A stretch of DNA of 42,156 nt from a virus: IMG/VR virus record IMGVR_UViG_3300014913_000026, positions 1-42,156 of that record; one strand, written 5' to 3'. The notes beneath the pieces were generated by a model. That model saw only the letters and a list, made by a program, of their open reading frames with translations. It was not told where the DNA came from and did no database searches. Position numbers and translations under genes: made by a program. Shown here piece by piece: positions 22,802-28,966 of the stretch (its first letter is position 1; each line of letters begins with the position of its first letter).

Positions 22802-23937
22802 TTTACGCTCCCTTCGATAAAATTTATTATTTCGTCAATTTGAGTTTTTACGCTCGCAAACATTGTTTTATTGCTCTCAGATTCAAAAACAAACTTATTC
22901 TGAATGTTCCAGAAATCATATATTAAATCTTTAAGCCTGTCCATATCGCATTTATTTAAACCAGCATGTCTTTCATTCTCAACTTTCGCAATCCTTTCAA
23001 TTTCTGCCCGTTCTCTAATCTCAAGATCCTTTTTCAATCTCAATCTTTCCGCTTCGAGTTCTGCAAGTTTAGCATCATTTTTAGCCTTTTCGATTCTTTC
23101 AAATTCAAGCCGTTCTTTTTCGACCCTTTCAGCCTTAATAATCAAGCGTTCATTTTCAGCCTCAATTTTTTCAAGTCTTTCTGTTTCTTCAGTGCGTTTC
23201 TTAATAGCCACTTCGCAAAGATTTTTATAAACTTCATCGCTCATTTCAGCAAAAATTAAATCATCATAATCAACAATGTAATTAATCAATTTCGATGTTT
23301 GATGACGTCTTAACTTTTCAAGCTCTGAAATACGTTCAGTTTCAAGCCGTATAACCTCATTTTCACGCTCTAATTTTTCTCGTTGTTCAGTAGCTTGTTT
23401 TTCGAGAAGTCTGTCGTTTTCAAAGCTTAATCTTACACCTTTTAAATAACCTTGCCAAATGACATCTGACATTGTGTGAGCCTCCGCAGGCACAAAAGCC
23501 CCGTATTTATCAAGTTCAACCGCCCTTGATTCCTGAATAACTTCTTGTTTTTTCCGTTCAGCCTCAAGCCGTTCTTTTTCAAGATTGAGAAAATAATCCT
23601 CTATCTTTTTAAGCTTTTTTTCCTGTCCCTGACAAGCCAATAATTGCGCATTTTTCCACCCGTCCAAAAATAAACCGATCTGGCGGACTCCTGCCTTTTG
23701 CTCTTTGTGAATTTTTGCGGTTTCGGTGCGTTCACGTACATACTTCATACGAATAGTTTTTGCTTTTTTGCATGTCTTTTTCGTTAAACCATCTTCTCCG
23801 ATTTCAGCATCTAAGAGATTTGTTTCAATTTCCAAATCTGCGCATCTTTCAAGAACAGGATTGAAAAACGCAGCAAGTTGCCCCGCTTTCGTTTGCTCAA
23901 TTCCGTAATCTTCACATTTAATCAGTTCCGTTGACAT
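22798..23937 (-). CDS. long coiled-coil protein of the recombination cluster
   Basis: A 379-residue protein (start at the ATG at 23937, 8 nt after AGAGGA). The N-terminal 110 residues are a compact helical domain (CKKAKTIRMKYVRERTETAK, then IHKEQKAGVRQIGLFLDGWK), and the rest is nearly continuous coiled coil (ERLEAERKKQ; LEKIEAENERLIIKAERVEK). Proteins of this design precede recET-like pairs in many phages; the function is not known. The gene overlaps the exonuclease gene by 4 nt. Confidence 0.7.
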   Translation of the reverse strand: MSTELIKCEDYGIEQTKAGQLAAFFNPVLERCADLEIETNLLDAEIGEDGLTKKTCKKAKTIRMKYVRERTETAKIHKEQKAGVRQIGLFLDGWKNAQLLACQGQEKKLKKIEDYFLNLEKERLEAERKKQEVIQESRAVELDKYGAFVPAEAHTMSDVIWQGYLKGVRLSFENDRLLEKQATEQREKLERENEVIRLETERISELEKLRRHQTSKLINYIVDYDDLIFAEMSDEVYKNLCEVAIKKRTEETERLEKIEAENERLIIKAERVEKERLEFERIEKAKNDAKLAELEAERLRLKKDLEIRERAEIERIAKVENERHAGLNKCDMDRLKDLIYDFWNIQNKFVFESESNKTMFASVKTQIDEIINFIEGSVK

Positions 23938-24118
23938 TTTTTTCATCCTCTGTTTGAAAGTTAATATTCTGGCTATTTTTGAAATTCTCCCAACCCGATT
24001 CCACTAAAAGCCCTGTGAATTGCATTAATGAAATACTCGGCTCTTGCTGATTGCAATACGCCTTGATTTCGTTTTGCGTATCTTGCGACACGCTAATTGT
24101 TGTTGTTTTTTTGCTCAT
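23918..24118 (-). CDS. ribbon-helix-helix-like small regulator
   Basis: A 66-residue protein starting MSKKTTTISVSQDTQNEIKAYC, fitting the CopG/Arc pattern (strand TTISV, helix, turn, second helix SLMQFTGLLVESGW). It may autoregulate the recombination operon. Preceded by AAAAGGAG. Confidence 0.6.
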   Translation of the reverse strand: MSKKTTTISVSQDTQNEIKAYCNQQEPSISLMQFTGLLVESGWENFKNSQNINFQTEDEKNVNGTD

Positions 24119-24133
24119 GTTAATCTCCTTTTG

Positions 24134-24466
24134 TTAGTTTTCAAGTATTGAAATAATTTCACTATCTGACTTATCTTGTTGACAATCTCCGCAGACATCC
24201 CAGCCCACTAAATCCCGTGTTTTTTTCACCTTTTCGCAAAAAAAACACTCTTTTTCGCCTTTTAAAAAACCTATATAATCCAAGAGTTCCCGTCTTTCCA
24301 TTTCTGCACGGCATCTTTTTAATCCGCTTTCGTTGCCTCTGACGAAATCGGCATGCAATTCTGCCCTCAAAGATTTATGACTCCAATTTTTCAAAGAATC
24401 GCCTTTTAATAGATTTTCTAACTCTTGAAGTCTTTTTTTTGCTACTTTTAATGACATCGGTTTCAT
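24134..24466 (-). CDS. small protein with C-terminal Cys4 motif
   Basis: A 110-residue protein. The ATG at 24466 follows AAAAGGAT. The N-terminal 60 residues are helical and basic (KVAKKRLQELENLLKGDSLK). The C-terminus has CFFCEKVKK and CGDCQQD, a zinc-ribbon layout. Not recognised. Confidence 0.55.
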   Translation of the reverse strand: MKPMSLKVAKKRLQELENLLKGDSLKNWSHKSLRAELHADFVRGNESGLKRCRAEMERRELLDYIGFLKGEKECFFCEKVKKTRDLVGWDVCGDCQQDKSDSEIISILEN

Positions 24467-24505
24467 TTTATAATCCTTTTTTTGATATTTTACTTTCATT
24501 TTCAA

Positions 24506-24604
24506 TTATCCTTTTATGATTTTAATTAAAATCAAAAGCCTCAATACGAGACCTATAATTAAAATAGCGTGAAAAAGCGCAAATAAGTATTCTTTAAATG
24601 TCAC
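24506..24604 (-). CDS. 32-residue membrane peptide with GTG start
   Basis: A short ORF whose GTG overlaps the stop of the upstream gene (GTGA), after AAAGGGGC. The peptide (start, TFKEYLFALFHAILIIGLVL then RLLILIKIIKG) is one long hydrophobic helix with basic ends. It fills what would otherwise be a 95-nt gap. Possibly a small membrane effector; start and expression are uncertain. Confidence 0.45.
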   Translation of the reverse strand: MTFKEYLFALFHAILIIGLVLRLLILIKIIKG

Positions 24605-24975
24605 TTTTTGCCCCTTTTGTTCCATTTGAAATATTTGGAATTATTAAGGATTAATTTAATCGCTTCTCTATAATTCTCATTTTGTAACGGACACAACTCC
24701 GCTACCGATTCGGTTAAAATTGCCGATCTTTCTTTTTTTGAACCGATAATTTTATCGGTGAAAAAAGAAATATCCTGAATATTATATTCCCCAAAAAGCA
24801 GGCATTCTTTTGCCCTGCTGTAATTTAGAGAACTTTCAAATAAAAGTTCCCTAATTTGAGAGAAAAATAATTGTTCTTCTGAAGTATACGCCCCATTTTT
24901 AAAATGGAGCGTTTTTATGTGAGAGTCAAAATATTCGACTCTCTGGAACGCTCTTTTAATTTTCCATATTTCCAT
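24601..24975 (-). CDS. hypothetical helical protein
   Basis: A 124-residue protein with no recognised motif; mainly alpha-helical by composition (EEQLFFSQIRELLFESSLNY). Its DNA holds several perfect inverted repeats, for example ACCGATAA/TTATCGGT at 24742-24759, GAACTTT/AAAGTTC at 24830-24849 and GAGAGTC/GACTCTC at 24921-24943, part of the hairpin-dense block. Confidence 0.55.
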   Translation of the reverse strand: MEIWKIKRAFQRVEYFDSHIKTLHFKNGAYTSEEQLFFSQIRELLFESSLNYSRAKECLLFGEYNIQDISFFTDKIIGSKKERSAILTESVAELCPLQNENYREAIKLILNNSKYFKWNKRGKK

Positions 24976-24993
24976 TTTGCTGCTCGCTCCTTT

Positions 24994-25374
24994 TTATCTG
25001 CTTTTTTCTATGGAGACATGAAAATCTCCACAATTAAAACAAACTTCTTTTGAAAAAGAGTCTTCATTTAGAAAACTCAAAAATTTTGGGTCGTCTGCGA
25101 CATGCAGACGACTTTCCAAAAACCCTCGATATTTTTTTATCGCCCCCTCGATCGCGAGGACCCGAGGGTCCTCTTGATCTTTTAATTCATAGCTTTCGCA
25201 TTCCGAGCGAAAGCTACCTATTCGAGTTTGCAGCTCTATACAGATATGGTCGTAAACGACCTCATCCATTTTTGAGACATAAGAACATTTTTCCGTAAAA
25301 ACTAAATATTCTTTAATTAAAGAATCCACCTTCGTGGACAAATCCTTTTCAAATTCTTTCTCATCGATCCTCAT
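24994..25374 (-). CDS. hypothetical protein in hairpin-dense block
   Basis: A 126-residue protein starting MRIDEKEFEKDLSTKVDSL at the ATG at 25374, after AAGGAG and with ATGA overlap. A C-terminal CFNCGDFHVSIEK suggests a small metal site. The gene body contains at least seven perfect inverted repeats within 300 bp (25090, 25145, 25156, 25190, 25248, 25308 and 25325). Function unknown. Confidence 0.55.
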   Translation of the reverse strand: MRIDEKEFEKDLSTKVDSLIKEYLVFTEKCSYVSKMDEVVYDHICIELQTRIGSFRSECESYELKDQEDPRVLAIEGAIKKYRGFLESRLHVADDPKFLSFLNEDSFSKEVCFNCGDFHVSIEKSR

Positions 25375-25559
25375 TTCAATTCTCCTTTTTGCTCGACCCA
25401 ATCGCCGAACAATTTTGTATTTAAATCTTTTATCGAATCGCCGATGTCTGCGATATATGTAATGTCATCGGAATCGGTCAATCTTACAACCGATCCCTTT
25501 TTTTCGTCTGTTTCTGTCCAGCCGATGTAACGACCTAGACAGATTACGGATTTTTTCAT
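25371..25559 (-). CDS. small protein, SH3-like start
   Basis: A 62-residue protein starting MKKSVICLGRYIGWTETDEK, with a beta-rich body (GSVVRLTDSDDITYIADIGD). ATGA overlaps on both sides support it. Not recognised. Confidence 0.5.
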   Translation of the reverse strand: MKKSVICLGRYIGWTETDEKKGSVVRLTDSDDITYIADIGDSIKDLNTKLFGDWVEQKGELK

Positions 25560-25744
25560 ATTCCCCGACTCCTTTCGGAATCAAGCCGAGCATCTGCCCA
25601 GCTGATCCCGATAAAATGAGAATTTTTTTCTGATTTTTTCCAGATTCCCCGTGTTTTGGGATTCATTTTTTCTGGGAACATATCGCCCCCGGGGTGGAAA
25701 AAATAGCCTTGTTTCATCAATTTTAATTTTTCTGAATTTTTCAT
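25556..25744 (-). CDS. hypothetical small protein
   Basis: A 62-residue basic protein (MKNSEKLKLMKQGYFFHPGG, then DMFPEKMNPKTRGIW). The DNA near 25684 holds a CCCCGGGG palindrome. ATGA overlap with the downstream gene. Not recognised. Confidence 0.5.
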   Translation of the reverse strand: MKNSEKLKLMKQGYFFHPGGDMFPEKMNPKTRGIWKKSEKNSHFIGISWADARLDSERSRGI

Positions 25745-25754
25745 AATAATATCC

Positions 25755-25985
25755 TTAAATATTTAATGCGTATCGAAGATCTTCGTCGCTAAGACGATAG
25801 TCCCCATTTCTTTCTAAGTCGGACTCTGTGTACACACAGTTCCAATCCCAAAGATGACCTGAAAACTCCCCATTTTTCTTAAATAACACTTCGATTTTCT
25901 CACCGGAATGTAGCTCTTTCTGCAACTCCGCATAATCATTTTCAAATGCTTTTTGATCTACGTCTGCCCATTTAATGATATTCAT
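25755..25985 (-). CDS. hypothetical acidic small protein
   Basis: A 76-residue protein starting MNIIKWADVDQKAFENDYAE, aromatic and acidic (EFSGHLWDWNCVYTESDLER). Its 3' end holds the palindrome CGAAGATCTTCG, and CTGTGTACACACAG lies near 25827. Not recognised. An acidic, small early protein could be a DNA-mimic-type inhibitor, but there is no direct evidence. Confidence 0.5.
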   Translation of the reverse strand: MNIIKWADVDQKAFENDYAELQKELHSGEKIEVLFKKNGEFSGHLWDWNCVYTESDLERNGDYRLSDEDLRYALNI

Positions 25986-26051
25986 AATAATTTCCTTTTT
26001 TTTTAAATTTTTGAGTTTTGCGACCGCATAGGCAGCCGCATTTTTTTTATT

Positions 26052-26396
26052 TTATCTGCGGTAGAAATCATCACAGAAAAGTTGCAGTTTTTCTGCAACT
26101 TTTCTGTCATTTCCTAAAAAAACGATAACAGCAGAGTCGAAATCGACTCTGCCAGATAATATAAAACTCTTCCATTTCCCCCACACTTGAAGGTGGGAGA
26201 CATACTTCAATCCCCTCCATCCTTCATAGTACTCCAGCGAAATTTCACTGGAATAAAAATTGATTTCAGTTGAGACCTTTTCGCCCTTATTTACTAAGGA
26301 CGATTTATAATCAGAAAAATCGCAAATTTGCGATTTTTTGATTTTTTCTAAAATCTTTTGGAATTTAATCTCTTTTTTCACTGGCATTTTTTTCAT
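26052..26396 (-). CDS. first gene of the leftward operon, hypothetical
   Basis: A 114-residue protein, preceded by AAAGGAAA. The N-terminus is basic (MKKMPVKKEIKFQKILEKIK), the middle is beta-rich and aromatic (LEYYEGWRGLKYVSHLQVWG). It carries the two longest perfect inverted repeats of the region (15-bp arms at 26073-26107, 10-bp arms at 26131-26152) and a 22-bp perfect palindrome near 26317. As first gene after the leftward promoter it could be a host-takeover protein. Not recognised. Confidence 0.55.
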   Translation of the reverse strand: MKKMPVKKEIKFQKILEKIKKSQICDFSDYKSSLVNKGEKVSTEINFYSSEISLEYYEGWRGLKYVSHLQVWGKWKSFILSGRVDFDSAVIVFLGNDRKVAEKLQLFCDDFYRR

Positions 26397-26816
26397 AATA
26401 ATTTCCTTTTTTTAAATCAAACAAACAACTAACTAAACTAACCAAATCCCACCAGTTTAAACATCTTTAAAAGATATTGTATATACACGCCGTAGCGGTT
26501 TTTTTACCTCGTTACGCTTATCGAGGAGTTTTAAGCGTGTATTTTTTGATGATGAAATAAGGTTAATTGGCAAACATTAGGAGCTTGCCACACCTTAGAG
26601 CAAGACTTGTAAGGTCTTGCTTGCTTTCGGTAGGCACTTGATACAGTTTATGATTTTAACCCGCTACCCTTTTTTCTAGCCCTCTATTTCGGCAGGATGC
26701 TGGCAGATTATCGCCTGACTAGGGGAGTCACCCGCCAGATAAGCTCTGGCAACCTTGACGGGGAGGTTTTTAATCTCCCTTTTTTCAAAGAGCGTAACGA
26801 GGTTCCCCTTGTTACG
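26397..26816 (-). promoter_or_regulatory. about 420-nt structured untranslated leader of the leftward operon
   Basis: No ORF is evident. If transcription starts near 26815, the RNA begins with a 10-bp hairpin (26816-26793: CGTAACAAGG with CCTCGTTACG, one G-U pair). Part of it, ACCTCGTTACGCT (26803-26791), can instead pair with AGCGTAACGAGGT 285 nt away (26518-26506), a 13-bp perfect match. Other perfect stems are ATACACGC/GCGTGTAT (26483-26490, 26534-26541), GCAAGAC/GTCTTGC (26600-26620), GGCAA/TTGCC (26570-26590) and alternative GCCAG/CTGGC pairings (26700-26750). Long 5' leaders with hairpins near the start recall HK022 put-type antitermination RNAs. Confidence 0.5.
26760..26785 (+). terminator. 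rho-independent terminator, rightward
   Basis: GGGAG (26761-26765) pairs with CTCCC (26775-26779) around a 9-nt A/T loop, followed by six Ts. It would stop rightward RNA before the rightward promoter. A second hairpin followed by Ts (26483-26541, then TTTTT) lies upstream, so rightward RNA in the leader region, possibly an antisense RNA, would be limited. Confidence 0.55.
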
Positions 26817-26821
26817 TAATT

Positions 26822-26849
26822 ACTATACACCAGAATGTTTCTTTTGCAA
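26822..26849 (-). promoter_or_regulatory. predicted leftward sigma70-type promoter
   Basis: On the minus strand a -35 box TTGCAA (26849-26844) and a -10 box TATAGT (26827-26822) are separated by 16 bp, with a TG just before the -10. It would start RNA near 26815 at the base of the 10-bp hairpin and drive the whole leftward operon. Confidence 0.5.
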
Positions 26850-26894
26850 GCCGTTTTAATTTATTATTTAAAATAAATTAAAATAAATTAGCAA

Positions 26895-26923
26895 TTGAGA
26901 CATATATAATATATACATATAAT
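26895..26923 (+). promoter_or_regulatory. predicted rightward sigma70-type promoter
   Basis: TTGAGA (26895-26900), exactly 17 bp, then a perfect TATAAT (26918-26923). A/T-rich direct repeats (AAAATAAATT) upstream may act as an UP element. It would start RNA near 26930 and drive the genes from 26959. Confidence 0.65.
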
Positions 26924-26958
26924 AATGCTTTAATTTTTAATTTAAAAAGGTGGATATT

Positions 26959-27093
26959 ATGAGTGAAGACAAGAAAATTTACATACTGAGAGATAAAAAA
27001 GTAAAAAGAACAAGATTGACCCTGCAAAAGTTGAACAAAAGGATTAGAAAGATCGAAAAGGAGTTTTTTAAGGATCTGGAGGATGAAAAATGA
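26959..27093 (+). CDS. small basic coiled-coil protein (44 residues)
   Basis: Starts after AAAAAGGTGG. The product (MSEDKKIYILRDKKVKRTRL, then TLQKLNKRIRKIEKEFFKDL) is highly charged and helical. Its stop overlaps the next start (ATGA). First gene of the rightward transcript; probably a small regulator, not recognised. Confidence 0.55.
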   Translation: MSEDKKIYILRDKKVKRTRLTLQKLNKRIRKIEKEFFKDLEDEK

Positions 27094-27266
27094 ATGATGA
27101 AGAGAAACAAGATTTAGAAAAATATGTATTTTTGAAAAGAAAAGATTTAGCAACTTATATATATCTTGAAAAAATGTGTAAAAGTCAAATTGTAAAAACA
27201 AAATATCTGCAAAAAATGATAAAACGATTACGAAAACAATTAAAAGAATGTAACGTCAGCGAATAA
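27090..27266 (+). CDS. small basic helical protein (58 residues)
   Basis: ATGA-coupled to the preceding gene. Helical and basic (KRKDLATYIYLEKMCKSQIV, then KYLQKMIKRLRKQLKEC). Similar in character to its neighbour. Not recognised; possibly a regulator or protein-binding peptide. Confidence 0.55.
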   Translation: MNDEEKQDLEKYVFLKRKDLATYIYLEKMCKSQIVKTKYLQKMIKRLRKQLKECNVSE

Positions 27267-27283
27267 TAAAAAAAGGTTTTGCA

Positions 27284-27679
27284 ATGCCTCAAAAAAAAGA
27301 ATATAAATTATCAATACAGCATTTAGTTGATGATTTTGAGCAAGAAGCTGTTAACTCTAATTTTGCATGTGTTTTTGAATGTTTGTATTTATTTACAGAT
27401 ATCTCAAAAAAAACTGATAGATTAGCAGAAATGTTATTTTATTTTTTAGAGCTGCGATTATCTAAAAAAAACTATAGATTTTTCATGCTGATGGAAAAGC
27501 TGAATAATACGGATCGAACTTATTATTATTTCGCAAAAAAATATAATAAACCTCGGTCAACTATTCACTTCCATTTTCAGAAGTTTTTTAAAAAGTTTCC
27601 TGAATTAAAAAAGGTTTTGTATGTCGACAGACGGCATATAGGATGGATGCCTCAAAATAAGATAAATGAGCTTGAATAA
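27284..27679 (+). CDS. helix-turn-helix protein, possible late regulator
   Basis: A 131-residue protein. The C-terminal third contains TYYYFAKKYNKPRSTIHFHF then QKFFKKFPELKK, which reads like a helix-turn-helix with a recognition helix (PRSTIHFHFQKFF), similar in plan to sigma region 4 or ArpU-type phage activators. The N-terminal 80 residues are helical. Placed between the small early rightward genes and terminase, it could switch on late transcription. Family assignment is uncertain. Confidence 0.55.
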   Translation: MPQKKEYKLSIQHLVDDFEQEAVNSNFACVFECLYLFTDISKKTDRLAEMLFYFLELRLSKKNYRFFMLMEKLNNTDRTYYYFAKKYNKPRSTIHFHFQKFFKKFPELKKVLYVDRRHIGWMPQNKINELE

Positions 27680-27746
27680 AGGGTTTTTCAGGTGTATATT
27701 AACGTTTTAATTAATGCTAATATTAACCCTACACAAACGGATAAAA

Positions 27747-28571
27747 ATGAATAATTTTGATTTAGACCTTGACTTTGATTTTGACCTTGATTTTGATTTT
27801 GACGAGACAAAAAACGAACAGCGCATTTTCACGCCTCGCGAATACAAATATATATCGGATCGAGGGGTAAAATATAGACATGCCGAAAAAATGGCAAAAG
27901 AGATCGGATTAATCAGGAAAGGTGAGCGCCGTTTTTGTGTAATCGATGGCAGTTTTATATTTGGTGATTTTATTGAGGCTTGGATCGTCGAGAATAAAAT
28001 CAAGGTGAAAGAATTAACTATTTCAACGCTTTCTATGTCAGACGAAAATATCGACAGCCTCGCAAATTTATTACATTGCGACGATGTAGAGGAGCTTAAT
28101 CTTATTGTTTCAGATTCTTTTTATTCTCACGAGAGACATAATCTAATGCCTTATATTTATCAGGAACTAGACATAAAAAACAATTTTCAATTAGCAGTCG
28201 CTGGAGTGCATACAAAAATCTGTTTAATTAGCGATCATAACGGCAATTTCTGGACAATCCACGGCAGCGCAAATTTAAGAACTTCAAAAAACGTTGAGCA
28301 ATTCGTAATTGAAAACGACAAAGATTTATTTGATTTCAATCACGAGTGGCATCATAATATTATTGAAAAATATAAAACTATAAATAAAAGTGTGAGGTAT
28401 AAAAAATTATGGCAGGAGATAAAGGGAGTACCGGATCATCAGGCAAATACGGAGCAATCAACTCAGCCAGAAAAGCAAAAAAGGCAAAAACCGAAGCCAA
28501 AAAAAGAAGAGAAAAGCGACTTGATAAAAAATTCGGATTGCCTGGATTTTAACAAAGATTATGCTTTCTAA
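27747..28571 (+). CDS. phospholipase D-like domain protein next to terminase
   Basis: A 274-residue protein (start at 27747, after GGATAAAA; an in-frame ATG at 27714 is possible). It begins with an acidic low-complexity run, FDLDLDFDFDLDFDFDE, encoded by a TTGATT/TTGACC hexamer repeat. A single PLD catalytic motif is present: H155-x-K157 (HTKICLISD) and GSAN (173-176). PLD-type nucleases act as dimers when they have one motif. The C-terminal 40 residues are Lys/Pro/Gln-rich. Such proteins occur beside terminase genes in many phage-like elements; a DNA-processing role is plausible. Confidence 0.72.
   Translation: MNNFDLDLDFDFDLDFDFDETKNEQRIFTPREYKYISDRGVKYRHAEKMAKEIGLIRKGERRFCVIDGSFIFGDFIEAWIVENKIKVKELTISTLSMSDENIDSLANLLHCDDVEELNLIVSDSFYSHERHNLMPYIYQELDIKNNFQLAVAGVHTKICLISDHNGNFWTIHGSANLRTSKNVEQFVIENDKDLFDFNHEWHHNIIEKYKTINKSVRYKKLWQEIKGVPDHQANTEQSTQPEKQKRQKPKPKKEEKSDLIKNSDCLDFNKDYAF
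28409..28552 (+). CDS. overlapping small basic protein in another frame
   Basis: A 47-residue ORF wholly inside the end of the PLD-like gene, in another frame. The product (MAGDKGSTGSSGKYGAINSA, then RKAKKAKTEAKKRREKRLDK and KFGLPGF) looks like a designed nucleic-acid-binding tail with a structured end, and no SD is close by (GAGG is 11 nt away). The corresponding PLD C-terminus is low complexity, so dual coding is credible but unproven. Confidence 0.35.
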   Translation: MAGDKGSTGSSGKYGAINSARKAKKAKTEAKKRREKRLDKKFGLPGF

Positions 28572-28593
28572 AACTTAAAAAAGGAGGTCAAAA

Positions 28594-28938
28594 ATGCCTC
28601 GGTATACAGACGACGCAATTATCCTTGCAATGAAAGGATCAGCAGGAATAGTCCGAGAAATAGCGAAAAAACTAGGATGCCAACGGCAAACAGTAGTAGA
28701 GCGATTGAAAAACTCAAAAAAATTAAAAAAGGCACTCAAAAACGAAACAGAGAGCAGTGTCGATATATCAGAAATAGCCCTTTTGATGCTTGTCAGAGAT
28801 TTGAATTTTAATGCAATAAAATATCATCTTGATGCAAAAGGGAAAAGCAGAGGGTACGGAATCCAAAATATCAAACAAGAAATTAAACAAGATATCAAAC
28901 AAGAATCAATTAAAAAAATAGAGATAGAGATTGTATAA
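28594..28938 (+). CDS. terS: terminase small subunit-like HTH protein
   Basis: A 114-residue protein with a strong ribosome site (AAGGAGG). The N-terminus holds a helix-turn-helix (GIVREIAKKLGCQRQTVVER, residues 18-37) and the C-terminus is a helical oligomerisation-type segment with repeats (IKQEIKQDIKQESIKK). Small terminase subunits recognise packaging sites on the concatemer. It lies directly before the large subunit. A 21-bp near-perfect palindrome (28928-28948) spans its stop codon. Confidence 0.75.
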   Translation: MPRYTDDAIILAMKGSAGIVREIAKKLGCQRQTVVERLKNSKKLKKALKNETESSVDISEIALLMLVRDLNFNAIKYHLDAKGKSRGYGIQNIKQEIKQDIKQESIKKIEIEIV

Positions 28939-28948
28939 TATACAATCT
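28928..28948. other. stem-loop at terS/terL junction
   Basis: AGATTGTATA and TATACAATCT are perfect 10-bp arms around a single A, covering the terS stop codon and 19 nt before the terL start. It is A/T-rich without a T-run, so it is not a terminator; it might be an RNase III site or a translational control hairpin. Confidence 0.6.
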
Positions 28949-28966
28949 TTATCAAGTTAATAAGGT

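Larger units (their letters stand above)
24742..26340. repeat. block of densely packed perfect inverted repeats across five or more genes
   Basis: Different, unrelated perfect inverted repeats occur about every 30-80 bp. Examples: 25090-25112 (GTCGTCTGC, 5-nt loop), 25156-25173 (GAGGACCC, 2-nt loop), 25190-25216 (TAGCTTTCGC, 7-nt loop), 25308-25325 (ATTCTTTAATTAAAGAAT, no loop), 26073-26107 (ACAGAAAAGTTGCAG, 5-nt loop), 26131-26152 (GCAGAGTCGA, 2-nt loop) and AAAATCGCAAATTTGCGATTTT near 26317. Each has its own sequence, so they are not copies of one element. Arms of 7-15 bp lie within coding DNA. Confidence 0.8.

Noticed and set aside
23726-23908. Plus-strand ORFs opposite the coiled-coil and exonuclease genes
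   Set aside because: They are mirror frames of convincing minus-strand genes, with low-complexity Phe/Ser-rich products and no ribosome sites.
26397-26958. Group I intron, tmRNA, RNase P RNA or tRNA in the large intergenic region
   Set aside because: Several hairpins are present, but I could not find the conserved P/Q/R/S, tmRNA, RNase P or T-loop sequences.
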